Source of the DNA: Globisporangium splendens
Taxonomy: Eukaryota > Oomycota > Peronosporomycetes > Pythiales > Pythiaceae
NCBI GenBank assembly: GCA_006386115.1
Contig: VFIW01000017.1
Coordinates: 248,001-312,000 of the forward strand
Direction: 5' to 3'
DNA length: 64,000 bases
Shown in pieces: positions 32,927-43,497 of this stretch. The notes beneath the pieces were generated by a model. The model was given only the letters and a program-made list of their open reading frames with translations, was not told the origin of the DNA and did no database searches. The translations under genes and the position numbers were made by a program. How positions within the stretch are numbered: position 1 is the first letter of the stretch; each line of letters opens with the position of its first letter.

Positions 32927-34531
32927 ATGGCGCTGCGTCGGACACCCGCACTGCGCCTTCCGGCTAAGCTGCTGCGGCCGTACACGGCGCTCTCGCACGC
33001 ACCGTTCCGCCAAGCCCCGTCGCCCGCGGCCTTCGCGTCCAGCATCCCCATGGAGCTGACGTCCGCTCCCCAGCAACAGCAGCAGGCGCTCGAAGACGCG
33101 TCCACGACCGCGACGTACGAGTTCCTTCTGCAGCGTCTGTACCAAGTGAACCGCTTTACTGCCGTCAAGCTCGGCATCGAAAACATGAAACAGCTGAACG
33201 CCGCGTTTGGGGATCCCGCGTCGCGGTATGAGGTCGTGCACGTCGCCGGCACGAACGGGAAGGGCTCAGTGTCGTTCAAAATCGCCAAGGCGCTGGAGCG
33301 GTCTGGATACAAGACGGGGCTCTTTGTGTCCCCTCATGTGGCGTGCTTCCGCGAGCGAATTCAGATTAACGGCACGCTCATCTCGGAAGAACAGGTGTGC
33401 GAGACGCTGTCCGAGATTTTCAATATCAGCGCGCAGCTGCGCATCCCTGCGACGTTCTTTGAGATCACGACGATGCTCGCGTTCCAGCATTTCGCCAAGG
33501 AAAACGTCGATTGCGTCGTGCTGGAGACCGGACTCGGTGGCCGATTGGACGCGACTAACATCGTCACGCCGTCGCTGTCTGTGATCACGTCCATCGGGAT
33601 GGACCACATGCGCATTTTGGGCAACACCGTGACCGATATTGCGCGTGAGAAAGCGGGGATCATGAAGTCCCACGTACCAGTCGTGATCGGTCCACATGCG
33701 CCGTTGGAGATCATGCGCGACCACGCATCTCGATTGCATGCGCCGTTGGTGCAAGTGCCTCACGACAGTGCGTTTGTTGACGATTTTAACGCGGAGAACA
33801 CGGCGATTGCGCGCGAAGCGATTGTGCAGCTGAACGAATTGTCCCATCGAGCCGGCAAGTCGGAGCTCAGTGTGGACCTGGAGAGCCGTCGCGTAGTATC
33901 GGCGTTAGAGTCCCGACCGCCATGCCGGTTCCAGGTTTTCCACATCGTTCGCCCCAACTCTAGCGAGCGGAAGGTGACGATCGTGCTCGATGTTGCGCAC
34001 AACCCGCCGGCGATCGAGAAGCTCGTACAGCTGCTCTCCAAGCGATTTCCCGACAAGAAGTTCCGCTTTGTGTGTGGGTTTTCCGCCGATAAAGACATGC
34101 GCCACGTGATCTCTACGATCGCGTCGGCGTGTCGACAGAATGCGTCCGAAGCCGAGTTGCGTGACGACGCCGCGCTGCAGGCGCGAATGCATCTGGTCAA
34201 GGCCAACAATCCGCGCGGCGCATCCTTAGAGGAGGTCAACTATGCGTTGGCAGGTCCAGACGAAGACGTCCACAGCGTGTGGACGCGTCCGTTTACCTCC
34301 ATTTCCACGATTGACGAGGGCGTGGCCGCTGCTGTGGACGCTGCGCGCACATCCAGCGACGACGAAGTCGTGGTCGTGTGCGGCAGCGTGTTCCTCATGG
34401 CCGAGGCGAGACAGGCGCTTGGGTTCAAGGAGCCGATCGACTCGCCGTCGCTGAGCGCCGTCGCCGGAGCCCACCTGTCGACGCCCGCGAGTCGCCTTGC
34501 CGCCGCAAAAACAGCAGCAGCCTCGTCCTGA
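32927..34531 (+). CDS. folC: Folylpolyglutamate synthase / dihydrofolate synthase (FolC family)
   Basis: A single exon of 534 residues. The enzyme adds glutamates to (dihydro)folates using ATP, retaining them and making the polyglutamates preferred by methionine synthase. The N-terminal ~35 residues are basic and hydroxylated without acidic residues (RRTPALRLPAKLLRPY), like a mitochondrial presequence. An in-frame Met near residue 42 could give a cytosolic form (inference). Family motifs are visible: AGTNGKGSVSFKIAKALE (P-loop), GLFVSPHVACFRERI, ETGLGGRLDATNIV, TSIGMDHMRILG, EKAGIMK, DVAHNPPAIEKL and FVCGFSADKDM. A short Gln run sits near residue 47. The C-terminal tail is Ala/Ser-rich. The name FolC is used because I cannot separate the DHFS and FPGS activities from sequence alone. 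Confidence 0.92.
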   Translation: MALRRTPALRLPAKLLRPYTALSHAPFRQAPSPAAFASSIPMELTSAPQQQQQALEDASTTATYEFLLQRLYQVNRFTAVKLGIENMKQLNAAFGDPASRYEVVHVAGTNGKGSVSFKIAKALERSGYKTGLFVSPHVACFRERIQINGTLISEEQVCETLSEIFNISAQLRIPATFFEITTMLAFQHFAKENVDCVVLETGLGGRLDATNIVTPSLSVITSIGMDHMRILGNTVTDIAREKAGIMKSHVPVVIGPHAPLEIMRDHASRLHAPLVQVPHDSAFVDDFNAENTAIAREAIVQLNELSHRAGKSELSVDLESRRVVSALESRPPCRFQVFHIVRPNSSERKVTIVLDVAHNPPAIEKLVQLLSKRFPDKKFRFVCGFSADKDMRHVISTIASACRQNASEAELRDDAALQARMHLVKANNPRGASLEEVNYALAGPDEDVHSVWTRPFTSISTIDEGVAAAVDAARTSSDDEVVVVCGSVFLMAEARQALGFKEPIDSPSLSAVAGAHLSTPASRLAAAKTAAASS

Positions 34532-36311
34532 TCCTCGTGTTGTAAGTGAATTTTTGGTTGTCATATCGAACAGTGCAAAATTGCAAAAAGCCTAATACAA
34601 AATCATCAACAAAACGCGAAAACGACGGAGTGGCGTAAGAGCCAATTTGGTTAGTAGCGGCAACCGTACCTGGCACAGGATCATGTTTCGGATTGGGACC
34701 CAAGCAACCGCCGGCTTGATGAGAATCCACCGAGACAGGTAAGCAAAGACACGCAAGTGACAGATCCTCATCAGCAGCACCATCATACAGCAGAAGCAAA
34801 ATGGCGGTAGTTCGTCTACATAGACATGTGCCACTCACTGGTTTAACGGAACTGCGCTAAGTGTGGTGCGCAGCGCTGACCTCACTGTATATCGTCATGT
34901 TTTTTTGGCGGCAATCGCAACTCAAGTAGCCGTCACGACTGTTATTGTGCTGGCTTCACAGCGAAAAATCCACCGAGACAAGGCAAAGATACGCGCGCGC
35001 ACATGTGAAGATATCGCTGTTTTCTTAACTAGCGTTTCTCGATAGAGGACATCGACTTTGTTGAGCTGCTGACTCCTTCAAATCAAGCATTCTGCCGAAG
35101 TCCGACCTTGCACAGTTGCAGTGCGTCAAACGATAGCCAACACGCCAATTTCTATTTTATCGAGTTCTATTTCCTCTAAACTGATAATCAATCACTAATA
35201 GGGTTTGCAGGATGGGCTTGCAGCTGGCGAGCATCCGCCGATATACACTCGCGAGTCGTCTGCTGCCGCCTTCTGCGTCCTCGCGCTAGTGTCGTGCCGG
35301 AAAGTGAATTTTCTGCTGTGGTGGTGGTAGGAAAGCGAGCGCAGAGGGTAGAGCGCTCTGCCCTGCAATAATTCAGGTCTTGGATTCGGACAAAGTTGAG
35401 TGTTTCTCACTGCAGTCCGACCTTGCTTCTTTTGTCACAAGAAGATCATATTTTTATCCAATCACAGTGCGTTTTTCAATTGCTCAAGCCTGAAACAGGT
35501 TCTCTTCTCAAGTGCAAATCATTGTTTGGCGCTGCCGAGAGTGGGATTACGCCAGAGGACCAGAATTGCGGATCGGCATCAAGACGAATAACCGATTGCT
35601 GGGGATTGAGAAGCGATTTGCATGGCGAATTGACGAAAGAAAGAACGAATCCGAAGCAAATCCACACTATTATGCCCATATGCCCAGCGTCCTAAAAACA
35701 TAATGGACGCAACCTCAGCCTCGCATGCAGCAGACGCCGATGTCACTCGCTGCACTTCATTCCAGTATGATGCCATGATTGCGAAGTTTATTATTACTAT
35801 CATTATCATTATTGGATCTTGCTGGAGAGCAGCAGGAGCGAATCACGCTCTCTGGGTCGGTCGAGTCATCTGTCAGCGTTCGAATGCAGCTCCTCCCCGA
35901 AACGGATGATGAGTATTATTTGATTTCGAACTTGCTCTCCAGCGAGTTCTTCCAATTAATACACATCAACTCATACAATCTATCCATCCTCACAGTTCCA
36001 TTTCTCCAGTATGCAAGCGAAAATGATTCGTTCCTTGTGTTTCCACACTCCGGGTAATCCAACGGACATTGATTAGTAGAGGTACGAGACATTGAAGAGC
36101 GAACCCCACATGGACTGGCTTGTGCACAAAGAAAGGCAAAGTGAACGCTGGGATGCCCAGGTGTGCATTTCGTGGCTTCCCCAGTACCAGACGTGGCGCG
36201 CAACATGCCACGCTCTCCTCCCGGCGAATCCCTCGCATCCGATGCAGTCCCTCCACACCCGCCAAGCGGTCCCTCTCATTCGCCATTTTGCAGCACTCGT
36301 AGGAGGAGACG
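34532..36311. other. Gene-poor region with small repeats
   Basis: About 1.8 kb without a recognisable gene. It holds two imperfect direct copies of about 30 bp starting ATCCACCGAGACA (near 34,724 and 34,968). A tRNA-like but imperfect stretch lies near 35,330-35,395. A 26-codon frame at 35212-35292 looks like a mitochondrial presequence but stops. Base composition is lower in GC than in the genes. It may hold decayed transposon material. Confidence 0.4.
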
Positions 36312-37520
36312 ATGGCCCCCACTTGGTCCAGCAAGCGCATCGCGCTGCTTGGCCTCGTACTTCTCGCCCAGCAATCCACATGCAGCGGACTCCGAGCAGC
36401 CGACTCGTTCGATTTCAATGCGCTGACGCCAGCGCCTACCACCAGGACCCCCAAACTCACGATGGCGCCGTCGGCGACGGCGACGCCAGTCCCGAAAACG
36501 ACCCCAAAGAAGACTCCAAAGCCTTCCACCACGACAGCCAAACCAGCACCTACGACTGCTAAACCCACAGCAAAGCCAACACCCACAACAGCCAAACCAG
36601 CACCTACGACTGCTAAACCCACAGCAAAGCCAACACCCACTACAGCCAAACCAGTAACCACGACGACTAAGAAACCCACAGCCACGAATACTGCATCACC
36701 TGCGAGTCGTCCGTCTGCCGCGTCCTCTTCCTCCGATGATTCTTCATTAGGCGATATTGCCGTGCCCAGCACGTCGCCAGCACCGACCACTGCCGCGCCG
36801 GCTCCCGCAAGCCCGTACGAATGCAGCGCGAGCAACTCGGCGTTGATCACAAACCTCTACGAGAAAAACAACGTGATGCAGGGAGATTGTGCAGCCGTGA
36901 ACGATTACTACAGGTTCCCGTTTGAAGGCGCTCCGACACGAGACCAGATAATCAATATGAGCAAGTCGAGTGCGTGTACTGTGCTGATGCAGGCGCTGCT
37001 GCAGCTGCTCGCTGTCGAGTGTGATTTCAAGGGCGTCGCGATCCGCAGTACCGCTGAGGCGATCATCCAGCTCTCTAAGGAGATCAAGGAAGGGAAAACG
37101 CAGGACCTGCCGTCGGAGACTGTCATTTCCAAGGCTATTGAAGCTCGACGGAGTGATCTATTGGATATCCCAGGAAGCACCTCGTCATCCAGCAAAGCTC
37201 CCGAGGCATCGGCCACGTCTGACGCCTCAGCCACCGCGGCATCGTCCTCCTCGGGCTGGAAGATCGTGGGCGCCGAGGCCGACGAGGCCGACACCAACCA
37301 GCACATTCTCATGTCCAAGGACCTGCTGATCGTCGGCACGTGGAGCGATGCGACCAACGAATCCAGCGATGGTGATGGGAAGCAGTCAGGCTCCCGCCAC
37401 GGTTCCAAGCCTGGCAACGTGACGGTGGATGCTGCCTCGAGCAGCTCGGCACCAGTGAATTTGGTGCAAGCCATCAATGTGTTTGCAGTTTTGCTCGTGT
37501 CGTGGATGATGATGCTATGA
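36312..37520 (+). CDS. Elicitin-like secreted, probably GPI-anchored surface protein
   Basis: A single exon of 402 residues. A signal peptide covers residues 1-26. A mucin-like Thr/Pro/Ala/Lys-rich segment to about residue 165 contains a perfect-length 54-bp tandem repeat. An elicitin-like domain follows, at about residues 170-265. Its cysteines fit canonical positions 3, 27, 56 and 71: spacings C-x21-C, C-x28-C and C-x14-C. The Cys51 position is Ser (NMSKSSAC) and no Cys95 equivalent exists, so one whole disulfide pair is missing. A Ser-rich, N-glycosylation-prone linker leads to a hydrophobic C-terminus (FAVLLVSWMMML), a likely GPI signal. Elicitins bind sterols, and some trigger plant defence; membrane-anchored ELL proteins have unknown roles. 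The linker before the domain, rather than after it, is less usual. Whether it binds sterol is not known. Confidence 0.8.
   Translation: MAPTWSSKRIALLGLVLLAQQSTCSGLRAADSFDFNALTPAPTTRTPKLTMAPSATATPVPKTTPKKTPKPSTTTAKPAPTTAKPTAKPTPTTAKPAPTTAKPTAKPTPTTAKPVTTTTKKPTATNTASPASRPSAASSSSDDSSLGDIAVPSTSPAPTTAAPAPASPYECSASNSALITNLYEKNNVMQGDCAAVNDYYRFPFEGAPTRDQIINMSKSSACTVLMQALLQLLAVECDFKGVAIRSTAEAIIQLSKEIKEGKTQDLPSETVISKAIEARRSDLLDIPGSTSSSSKAPEASATSDASATAASSSSGWKIVGAEADEADTNQHILMSKDLLIVGTWSDATNESSDGDGKQSGSRHGSKPGNVTVDAASSSSAPVNLVQAINVFAVLLVSWMMML
36540..36647 (+). repeat. 54-bp tandem repeat inside the elicitin-like gene
   Basis: Two adjacent 54-bp units (36540-36593 and 36594-36647) differ by one base near their ends; a partial third copy follows. 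Each encodes 18 residues of the type KPAPTTAKPTAKPTPTTA. The near identity points to recent duplication in a mucin-like linker. Confidence 0.85.
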
Positions 37521-38140
37521 GAGTAAATGAACGCAATGAGAATGCAATCAACCATTAGTTATTGTTTGCACAGAAAGCAGATGTATTTAACTGTAATTTT
37601 TGTGAATCGATCGGATTGTGTGTTTGACGATTGTGAATGAGTTGCTGAGCTCTTTGAGGTGGGGCACTCAGAGAAACATGCGCCAAAGGAGGGGCACACG
37701 TGACAATCTGGATGGGCAATGTTGAATATTTCTGCCAAAGGTGGAGACTCGACTCGTAATATAACCGTTAGATTACGATCAAATCAAAGAAGCAAGAAAC
37801 ATGGTTGTGTTGGGCTGCACCTGACAGAAGCAATCCAACCAAAGACTGGAAACAACGCCGTCATTCTTGCAGAACGGATTATGGTGCTCGACTGAAAGCA
37901 ACGGTCACTCGACTGCAACTTCTTTTTCGTGAGCAGAATATTGAGCCTGATGCCGTCCAAAGACAGCTCATCGTCGTGTTGCCAAGATAAGACGATTATT
38001 CACGAGTGAATAGTGTGTAATCGGTAATCTCACATACCTTACTAATGCAGCAGCCGATAGTTGAAGCTCATTGTTAGTGGCAAGTTTTCGTCAATGCCAG
38101 TACTCAGATCAGCGCATGAGCAGAGGAATACTACTACAAC
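37521..38140. other. Spacer before the Crypton remnant
   Basis: About 0.6 kb with no supported gene. The right part (from about 37,800) contains short frames that might be the decayed 5' region of the Crypton element, but no family motif could be read there. Confidence 0.35.
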
Positions 38141-40220
38141 ATGCCCAATCGCGTGCATCTATTGAAACACTTGTGCAAAACGAACTCAAGTGCTCTCTTC
38201 CTGAATGTCTGGCAAACTCGATTTGCGTGTCGCACAGAGCTCAACAGACATTTGACCAGAGCACTTGACAACCGTTCGCGGTGGGGAATCTATCTGTACG
38301 TTTTGCACTTGTTTGAAGCATTATGTACCAAGGCAGTTGCTCGAGAGGAATTAGGTGATGGCGAAGTGGATGATGCAGAGTTGGCCGCTGTCCGTCTCCT
38401 GTGTGGCAGCCTGCCGAAGCGCTTTGGTCGATTTGTACAGAGAAGAGCGCAAGATCATGGACCCCGAAATGGACAGAGAGGTGGAAATGATGCTGGATGG
38501 ATAGGAGCGTTCCATCAATGGGCTGAAAAGGCAGGGGGGAGTGAAGCCAAAGGAAGGGAATCAATATATGAAATCGACAGGGTACGCTCTCCTGGTGCAG
38601 AAGTTGCTGGTTCGTGTTCCACACAATAGCTCTCGAACCTGGAATATTGCTGCATCCTCGTCGTCCTGTTTTGTGTTGATGTGGAACCTGATGTGCCGAT
38701 CCGACTCATTGACAGTATCATGCTGCAGCACATCAAATGTTCTGAAGATTGCTTGATGATCGATGGGCATGGCCACAAGTGTGATCGGATCGATACAGAC
38801 AAGTATGGGAAGCGTGTGTACGCAAACCCATATTGTCCAGAGCAGTTCCCCACCTTAGCGTTGGCAATTCTGTTGTTAACGTACCCGCACCGTTCAATTC
38901 AGGCAAGCAACAGCTCTTTATGGGCACCAACAGCAAGGACCGTTTTGGCACGATTCTCAATGTGATATTACGCGAGCTCGACAGCAACGAGTTGCGCATC
39001 CCCAGTTGTCCAGCTGCAGAGATTGGAGCTCACAGTTTGAGAGAAAGAAGCAGTACTTACACCCTCGGACAATTGAGCTGCCCCACTCCAGTGTTCGTCT
39101 CTTTACGAATGGGTCAAAGCTTAGGCAACGTGAAGAATCGCTATATTCATCATACAGAGGGAGCTGATAAGCTGTGTGGCCGAGCGATCGCGGGATTGCC
39201 ATTTTCTGATGTCATATTTGGGGTACTGCTTCCCCACTTCGAACCCAAAGAGCTGTCCCTATTTACCGACGATTATTGGAACGAGATCATGCCTGGCTAC
39301 ACCGACTTTCCAGCGGGGGTTTGCAGTGCATTCCCTTTGTCCTTGCGTCCGTTGTCTAGCATGAAGACTTTGTGAGGGGACATTCGGATGGCAAGCACGT
39401 TATTTTTTCTGCGCGTGTGTTTCGCAAAATCGCATGTTGGATTGCTTGCGTGAGACTACGCATATTTGCTATGGCATCTGCGCCACAACAAACCTGACAG
39501 CTGCTGGCATTCCGCCACATCTAACTATCGCAACGAAAGTTATCACAATGGTTAGCGAATTGAAAATTTTGAAAACCGAAGTCAATATGCTGAAGACCGA
39601 GATTCGCAGCACGTTATCTCATGCGGTCGTGACCAAGGTACCAGCTGAAATGCGCGAGAGTTTTGTCGCTGAAGGCGCAGCTCCCCTCACAAAACGAGAC
39701 ATCGATTCAAGACTGGAGACACTTCGCGATGACATTGTGGAGTTAGTGCGAAGCGAGCGAGTTCAACAACCTGCTCCTGTGGAAACAAACGCAACAGAAT
39801 CGCCAAATACAAGGGATACATGGGACTGGAGCGATAGAAGAATTTGCACTTCGTACCTCGTGGGTGGGAGTTTCCGAAGCTAATCTCCACCAAGTTGCTC
39901 TGGGACTTGAGGGTTTTGGCGACACTCAAACGCGCACTCGCCCGCACCGACTGCTGGATACGCGTGCGGACGTTCAGCCAAGTCATCAAATGTACCACTC
40001 GCGCGCAAAAATCGCGATAGATTCGTTGATCGAAATCGTCAGAGAATCGAAGTTGTCACCTGATAAGACGTCCATATCACAGTGCACGCTCGAATGCAGT
40101 GACGCTATTTTCGAGAGGATGTATTCGCAGTTGACAATGAACGTGTACGATGGCTGCATGTCGAGACGAGCTGTAGAGGTATCCTACGGTACAAATACAA
40201 CAACTTTGCCAGTGTCGTAG
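38141..40220 (+). pseudogene. Decayed Crypton element (tyrosine recombinase, DUF3504-type)
   Basis: Pieces of one oomycete-type Crypton protein are spread over three frames. In order: KIMDPEMDREVEMMLDG, a TAG stop, then ERSINGLKRQGGVKPKEG and LMWNLMCRSDS. A frame change near 38,715 leads to IMLQHIKCSEDC and KYGKRVYANPYCPEQFPTLA. Another near 38,880 leads to LFMGTNSKDRFGTILNVIL. The recombinase core then reads HSLRERSSTY...LGNVKNRYIHH (His, Arg and Tyr of the catalytic set) and GRAIAGLPFSD. The C-terminal part carries AAGIPPHLTIATKV and a coiled coil, as in intact elements. Cryptons move by tyrosine-recombinase insertion of circular DNA, without terminal repeats or long duplications. The stop and at least two frameshifts make this copy inactive. 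The ends were not located. Confidence 0.78.
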
Positions 40221-41566
40221 ATAAATTCAACAGCAATAATCTCGTGTTTTTTCTCACCAAAATGCATTGCAGGACGCTGAGAGTTGCACACGATGATCAG
40301 TTGTCGACACGGTGGACGCAAGTGCGTGTTTTCTCATAGATGAGGTTGCAGCGGGCACGAGCACTCATTCGTGCTCTCGGCAGCCATCGCCGTGGTGCCA
40401 CGCATGGCCGTGGTTGGCGCTCGCTCTCGTTCCCCCCCATTTTGCCTACTTGACATAATCTTAGCCAATCATCTCATTTTGACAGTTTCCAATGCTATTT
40501 TACAGAAATTTAACCAAGCATTTCTTTGTGATAGTGCACTGTCACACTCTCCGTCATTCCTTCAATTTCTGCCTTCCACCATATGTTATTTGACAGAAAC
40601 TTAAAATCAGAGAGGCTCATGCACAATATACCCAAAACATCAACTCTTGAGATGAAACTGTGGTGTGTCTGGTTTTGTACGTTTCAACTCGCACAAGCCC
40701 CCTTGTCAGCGACACTGCGCGCGTCGGCTTCGTTTACAGCTCACAAGGACAGCGTCAGTAAACGAATGGCACAATGCATTTTCCAGAATCTTGCCGAGGT
40801 GTTTCCACCACGTTTGTAGTCTGAGACCGACCCAATCGGAGTTGCACGCTTGCGGTTCAAGTTTCGCTCTGACTTTGTATAGATCTACGGCGATCTGCTG
40901 CCGTTGCTCTCGAGCTGCTCTTGGTCCAGGAGGATGCACCACTCTTTCAGAATCTTCTTCTTGCATGCCATTGAAGTCACCATTGTCAAGCATTTCGCTT
41001 CCTTCGCCGCCATGCAGCATGCTTTGGCTGGGTTGGTAGTGGAGCGTCGTTGCATTTGCTGTGAGCGTGAGTGTTGATGGCATTGACAATCTGAGAGTGA
41101 GGAGCGCTGGTAGATTGAGAGTGCCATCTTAATAACAGCGATGGATTCATGTAGAAATTCACTTTGAGTACTACGTGAGTATGTGCAAGCTCTGGAGGTC
41201 GCGCAGTAGCACTTTGGGGCGTCACATCCATTTGACATTTACATGTCGATGATTGGCACCGGTAACGGCTAAGAAGTACTCAATGTACACCATTGCTGTG
41301 AACTTTGGTGCGCGATTGCTTTGTGTGATCGAGCGTCCTGTGCGCAGATCTACGACAGCAGCAAGGCTGTTTGCTCAATGACCACGCCACCTTAGCACAA
41401 TATGTCGCTCAAATATCACATAGCTGCGATATCAAATTATCCAGTTTTGAACAACGACAAAAAGATCGCATTCTCGTGTGGTCCACACACATTCAGATCC
41501 GAAGATACCCTTTCGGCACAACAGCATTAGAAGAAAGCCATCCCAAGACCAAGACCAGCTAGCCCC
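40221..41566. other. Gene-poor region
   Basis: About 1.3 kb between the Crypton remnant and the PA28 gene. Overlapping frames on both strands near 40,660-41,240 lack recognisable domains. Possibly further decayed mobile DNA; nothing specific is supported. Confidence 0.4.
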
Positions 41567-42298
41567 ATGGACGCGTACAGAACGTCGGTCGCGCAGGACG
41601 CGCAGAAGCGCATCGAGGAGCTCCCGCAGCGGCTCGCGCACGTGCACGCGCTGGTGCAGCAGCACTTCCAGGCGCGGACGCCGTCGGCCGTGCGCGCCAC
41701 GCTCAAGCAGAGCGTCACGGCCACGCGCGGCAAGGTGGACGCGAACGCGACGCTCGACGCGCTCATCGCGGTCGTGGGCGACGAGATCGAGCAGGTGCTC
41801 ACGATGCTCGCGCAGCTCTCGCAGTGGATCCAGCTGCTTGTGCCGAAGATCGCGGACGGCAACAACTTTGGCGTCGAAGTGCAGAAGCTCGCGTACGTGC
41901 ACGTGAAGGAGAGCATCGCGACGTGGCAGAAGCAGTGGGACGCGCTCGTGGACTACTACAACCAGCGCGCGACCGCCGTGGAGAAGGTGAACGACAAGAT
42001 CGCGAAGGAGTCGTCCAAGTCCACGACCGTCACGGCCACGACGGGCGGCAAGGACGGCGATGAGAACAAGTCGGTGACCACGTCGCTCGACAAGGAGACG
42101 GCCACGAGCGGCACCGTCGTCGACGACTGGGTCTCGTACATCGTCGCCGTGGACGTGAAGTGGTACTTCAACCTGGCGCACACGCTCGAGGCGATCCGCG
42201 ACCAGTACGCCGTCACGGCCGACATCATCGAGAAGAACAAGGACAAGATCGTGCTCCCGCGCGGCAACAGCGACCGCGCCGCGTTCAGCATGTTCTAG
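41567..42298 (+). CDS. Proteasome activator PA28 (11S REG) subunit
   Basis: A single exon of 243 residues, the normal family size. It has the four-helix plan of PA28: the N-terminal helix, then the strongly conserved LVPKIADGNNFGVEVQ at about residue 95 (the proteasome-activation loop region), a variable Thr/Lys/Asp-rich insert around residues 140-180, and the C-terminal helices ending DQYAVTADIIEKNKDKIVLPRG. PA28 rings cap the 20S proteasome and stimulate ATP- and ubiquitin-independent peptide or protein breakdown. The single gene most resembles the ancestral gamma (PSME3) type found outside vertebrates; this is based on remembered family patterns. The gene converges on a coiled-coil gene. 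Confidence 0.93.
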   Translation: MDAYRTSVAQDAQKRIEELPQRLAHVHALVQQHFQARTPSAVRATLKQSVTATRGKVDANATLDALIAVVGDEIEQVLTMLAQLSQWIQLLVPKIADGNNFGVEVQKLAYVHVKESIATWQKQWDALVDYYNQRATAVEKVNDKIAKESSKSTTVTATTGGKDGDENKSVTTSLDKETATSGTVVDDWVSYIVAVDVKWYFNLAHTLEAIRDQYAVTADIIEKNKDKIVLPRGNSDRAAFSMF

Positions 42299-42446
42299 AC
42301 GTCCTTCCTCCCATTAATCTCATTTCTGAAGAGAACGAAGCAGTTTTCAATACAAAGACCGAGAGAAGAAGGCAGCAAAGTAGACAACTACATGGAGAAT
42401 GCTATCATACCCTGTTTTTTCAATTGATGTGTGCATCGACCCTATG

Positions 42447-43396
42447 TCACGTGCATGTGCCTGACAACGCCTTCCGTTCGGCACGTTGTCGTGCGGCTGT
42501 GGCTTCGCGAAAGCGCTCCACGAGCGTGCGTTGATCCGCCTCGAGCGACGCGATCTGCTCGCGCAGCGTTGTTGGAGCACGCTGTTCATCGCGAAGACTC
42601 GCGAGCGTTGTCTGCAACTTGCGTCACAAGAACGAAGCAGACTTGCCATTTCGGTTTCCAATATTTGCACTCGTGCTTGTGGTCGTATCCACCGATACAA
42701 CGACAGTGGCATCATCGCGTTGCTCTTTGTCTTCTTTATATCTGGTCGTTTTCGCCAACGCAGTCAGTGGCACTGGAGACAACACTCTCGCCTTTGAGGT
42801 CCGAACTTTCGCCAGTGTCTGCGCGAGCCGCTGGTTCTCGGCTTCCAAGGCCGCGATCTGCTTGCTCTTGCTGTCGGAGGCGCGCATGAGGATGCGCACT
42901 TGACGCGTTTGTGCCTCCAGATCCATGGACGCGTGTTCGCATTTCTCCTGCGAAGCGTACAGGAGCTCACAGAGCGCTCGCTCTTCCTCTACACTCGAAG
43001 CGACTTGCTGCTCGAGTCGTGTGATCTGCGCGTCTTTCGCTCGCAGCTGCTCGTGCTGCTGCTGCACGCGCGTTTGCGACGCGATCTGCGCGTTTTGGAC
43101 GTCCTCGAGGTGCTGCTCCTGCCGCAATCGCAATTTCGCCGCGTCGCGGAGCTGTTGCTGCGCTGCGTGCAGCTCGTGAGATCGTTCAACCAGCGCTGTC
43201 TCCAGTTGGGAGAGCTTTGCCTGCGTCTGCTCAACATACTTGCCATCGAAGCATTCGCCGCCACGAGGGACGCGATCTCGTCGCGACATAGTGCGAGTTC
43301 GCACTCACGGGACGCCACGTTGTTCTCCAGTCGCACGCGAATCTCCTCGTGTTGCTTCCAGACGCCTCCACCATAGCGAATCGACTGCAAGGTCAT
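42447..43396 (-). CDS. Coiled-coil protein of unknown function
   Basis: Three exons joined in phase (43240-43396, 42699-43162, 42447-42611) give 261 residues. The intron at 43163-43239 has a strong GTATGT donor and GCAG acceptor. The second intron removes a TGA that is otherwise in frame. Almost the whole product is predicted coiled coil, rich in Gln, Glu, Arg and Ala (for example RLRQEQHLEDVQNAQ, TRQVRILMRASDSKSKQ, LREQIASLEADQRTLVERF). A break occurs around the Ser/Pro/Thr segment LSPVPLTALAKTTRY. No known domain is seen; the role is probably structural or scaffold. The 3' end is close to PA28 and the 5' end is about 100 bases from the stop of the EF-hand gene, so the two minus-strand genes are tightly packed. 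Confidence 0.65.
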
Positions 43397-43497
43397 GCTG
43401 ATGTTTGTTTGCCTTTTGTGTGCGTGTGTGTCGAGCTGTGTGACTGAAGGTATTCTTGCCTCGCGTCCTTCTAGCCAGTCTTTTGAGCCATCTCTCG

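Noticed and set aside
35212..35292. Short frame resembling a mitochondrial presequence
   Set aside because: It stops after 26 codons, and no in-phase second exon could be found. Probably chance.
40665..41238. Overlapping frames on both strands between the Crypton remnant and PA28
   Set aside because: No motif in any frame; they could be mobile-element debris but nothing supports a specific call.
43240..43250. Apparent frameshift in the coiled-coil gene
   Set aside because: A normal 77-nt intron with a GTATGT donor and GCAG acceptor restores the frame, so no lesion is needed.
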